A stretch of 5,593 nt of DNA from Labilithrix luteola. Its GTDB lineage: Bacteria; Myxococcota_A; Polyangia; Polyangiales; Polyangiaceae. The stretch covers positions 1 to 5,593 of the forward strand of contig JAMFST010000210.1 of the NCBI GenBank assembly GCA_026225435.1, written 5' to 3'. The notes below the pieces were generated by a model that did not search any database, had not been told where the DNA came from, and saw only the letters and a program-made list of their open reading frames with translations. The translations under genes and the position numbers were made by a program. Shown here in pieces: positions 4,952-5,593 of this stretch (position 1 is the stretch's first letter; each line of letters opens with the position of its first letter).

Positions 4952-5593
4952 ATGCAAATCAATAAACTTTCTTGGATGTCGCGTCTGTTCCCCGCGGCGG
5001 TGAGCGTGTTCGGTGTGGCCGCGATCGTGGTTGCCTGCGGTAACGGCGACGACGACGACACCACGCCGGTCACTGGCACGGACGCCGGCAACGGCACCGA
5101 CACCGGCACGACGAACGACTCGTGCACCACCCCGACGGCCGGCCAGATCCCCGGCGCCACCTGTGACTTCTCCACCGCCTGCAGCACGGCGTCCGGCACC
5201 TGCTCGCTCACCCAGAGCGCCAGCTGCAACACGGCCTCGAGCTGCCTCGCGCTCACCACGAACACCGGTACCGTCGACAACTTCCGCGTCAGCGCGCTCT
5301 ACCTCGCCGCCCCCAAGGCGCTGACCACCGCGCCGGTGCAGGACACCATCGTCAACACCGGTCTCGAGTACAACAACCCGAGCTGCGGGCAGAACGGTGA
5401 CACGCTCTTCAACTGGCTGATGACGGTCGACACCGCCGCCAACACGCTGAAGACCGGCGGCGCGACCATCCCGAGCGACACCACCGGTGCCTCGGGCTTC
5501 TGCTACGAGAACGACACGCAGGACGGGCTGCCGGTCCAGCCGGTCACCGCCCCGCTGACGAAGGCCGCCGACGGCAGCTACAGCACCACCACC
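4952..5593 (+). CDS. Thr-rich, Cys-containing lipoprotein (partial, 3' end outside window)
   Basis: An open frame from ATG 4952 runs without a stop to the last base, giving 214 residues. It begins with a lipoprotein signal peptide: K5 and R11, a hydrophobic stretch (about 12-28) and the lipobox VVAC with C29 as the lipidated cysteine. G30-N31 follow, so there is no Asp at +2. Residues 31-57 form an Asp/Thr/Gly linker with DDDD at 33-36. A Cys-rich segment follows (C58, C71, C77, C84, C92, C98), then a more ordered region from about 108 with C145 and C184. Thr makes up 39 of the 186 mature residues present. Eight cysteines beyond the lipid site suggest disulfides, so it lies outside the cytoplasm on the inner or outer membrane. 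The FRVSALYLAAP and FNWLMTVD stretches recall uncharacterised myxobacterial lipoproteins, but that is memory, not a search. It has its own promoter and strong ribosome site. Function unknown. Confidence 0.85.
   Translation, partial: MQINKLSWMSRLFPAAVSVFGVAAIVVACGNGDDDDTTPVTGTDAGNGTDTGTTNDSCTTPTAGQIPGATCDFSTACSTASGTCSLTQSASCNTASSCLALTTNTGTVDNFRVSALYLAAPKALTTAPVQDTIVNTGLEYNNPSCGQNGDTLFNWLMTVDTAANTLKTGGATIPSDTTGASGFCYENDTQDGLPVQPVTAPLTKAADGSYSTTT

Noticed and set aside
4648..5280. Minus-strand open frame (210 codons) across the PfkB 3' end and lipoprotein 5' end
   Set aside because: It overlaps two well-supported plus-strand genes and their promoter, and shows no domain or ribosome site.

Overview
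The window is GC-rich DNA with strong G/C bias at third codon positions. It looks like chromosomal sequence from a myxobacterium or a close relative (Myxococcota, formerly Deltaproteobacteria). The reasons are a Hanks-type Ser/Thr kinase of the kind abundant in that group, a DUF507 protein, a Thr/Asp-rich Cys-containing lipoprotein, and short -10-like boxes placed almost on top of start codons. The group assignment is inference; no rRNA or other phylogenetic marker is present. No mobile element, CRISPR array, tRNA or rRNA was seen.

Layout: (1) Bases 1-22 may hold the last codons of a plus-strand gene that converges on the kinase. (2) Bases 45-2617, minus strand, form a two-gene operon. A zinc-ribbon/coiled-coil protein (1544-2617) comes first, followed with a 4-base ATGA overlap by a Ser/Thr protein kinase (45-1547) that has a coiled coil and a C-terminal membrane anchor. 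(3) Bases 2618-2735 are a 118-base divergent promoter region. (4) Bases 2736-4856, plus strand, form a likely operon: a tandem DUF507 protein, guanylate kinase (gmk), and a PfkB-family kinase that starts 3 bases after the gmk stop. (5) Bases 4857-4951 hold a promoter with a nested inverted repeat and a strong Shine-Dalgarno site. (6) Bases 4952-5593 are the start of a lipoprotein gene that runs off the window end.

How the genes may work together: the minus-strand pair looks like a signalling unit, in which a membrane-tethered cytoplasmic kinase is made in step with a soluble zinc-ribbon partner. Their C-terminal helical regions appear related. The plus-strand cluster joins a housekeeping nucleotide enzyme (GMP to GDP) with a PfkB kinase of unassigned substrate and a protein of unknown function. 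The lipoprotein appears to be an independent unit. Nothing here proves a new biological system. The best leads are the kinase/zinc-ribbon pair with a shared C-terminal motif, the internally duplicated DUF507 protein with an apparently leaderless mRNA, and the promoter-embedded inverted repeat before the lipoprotein gene.
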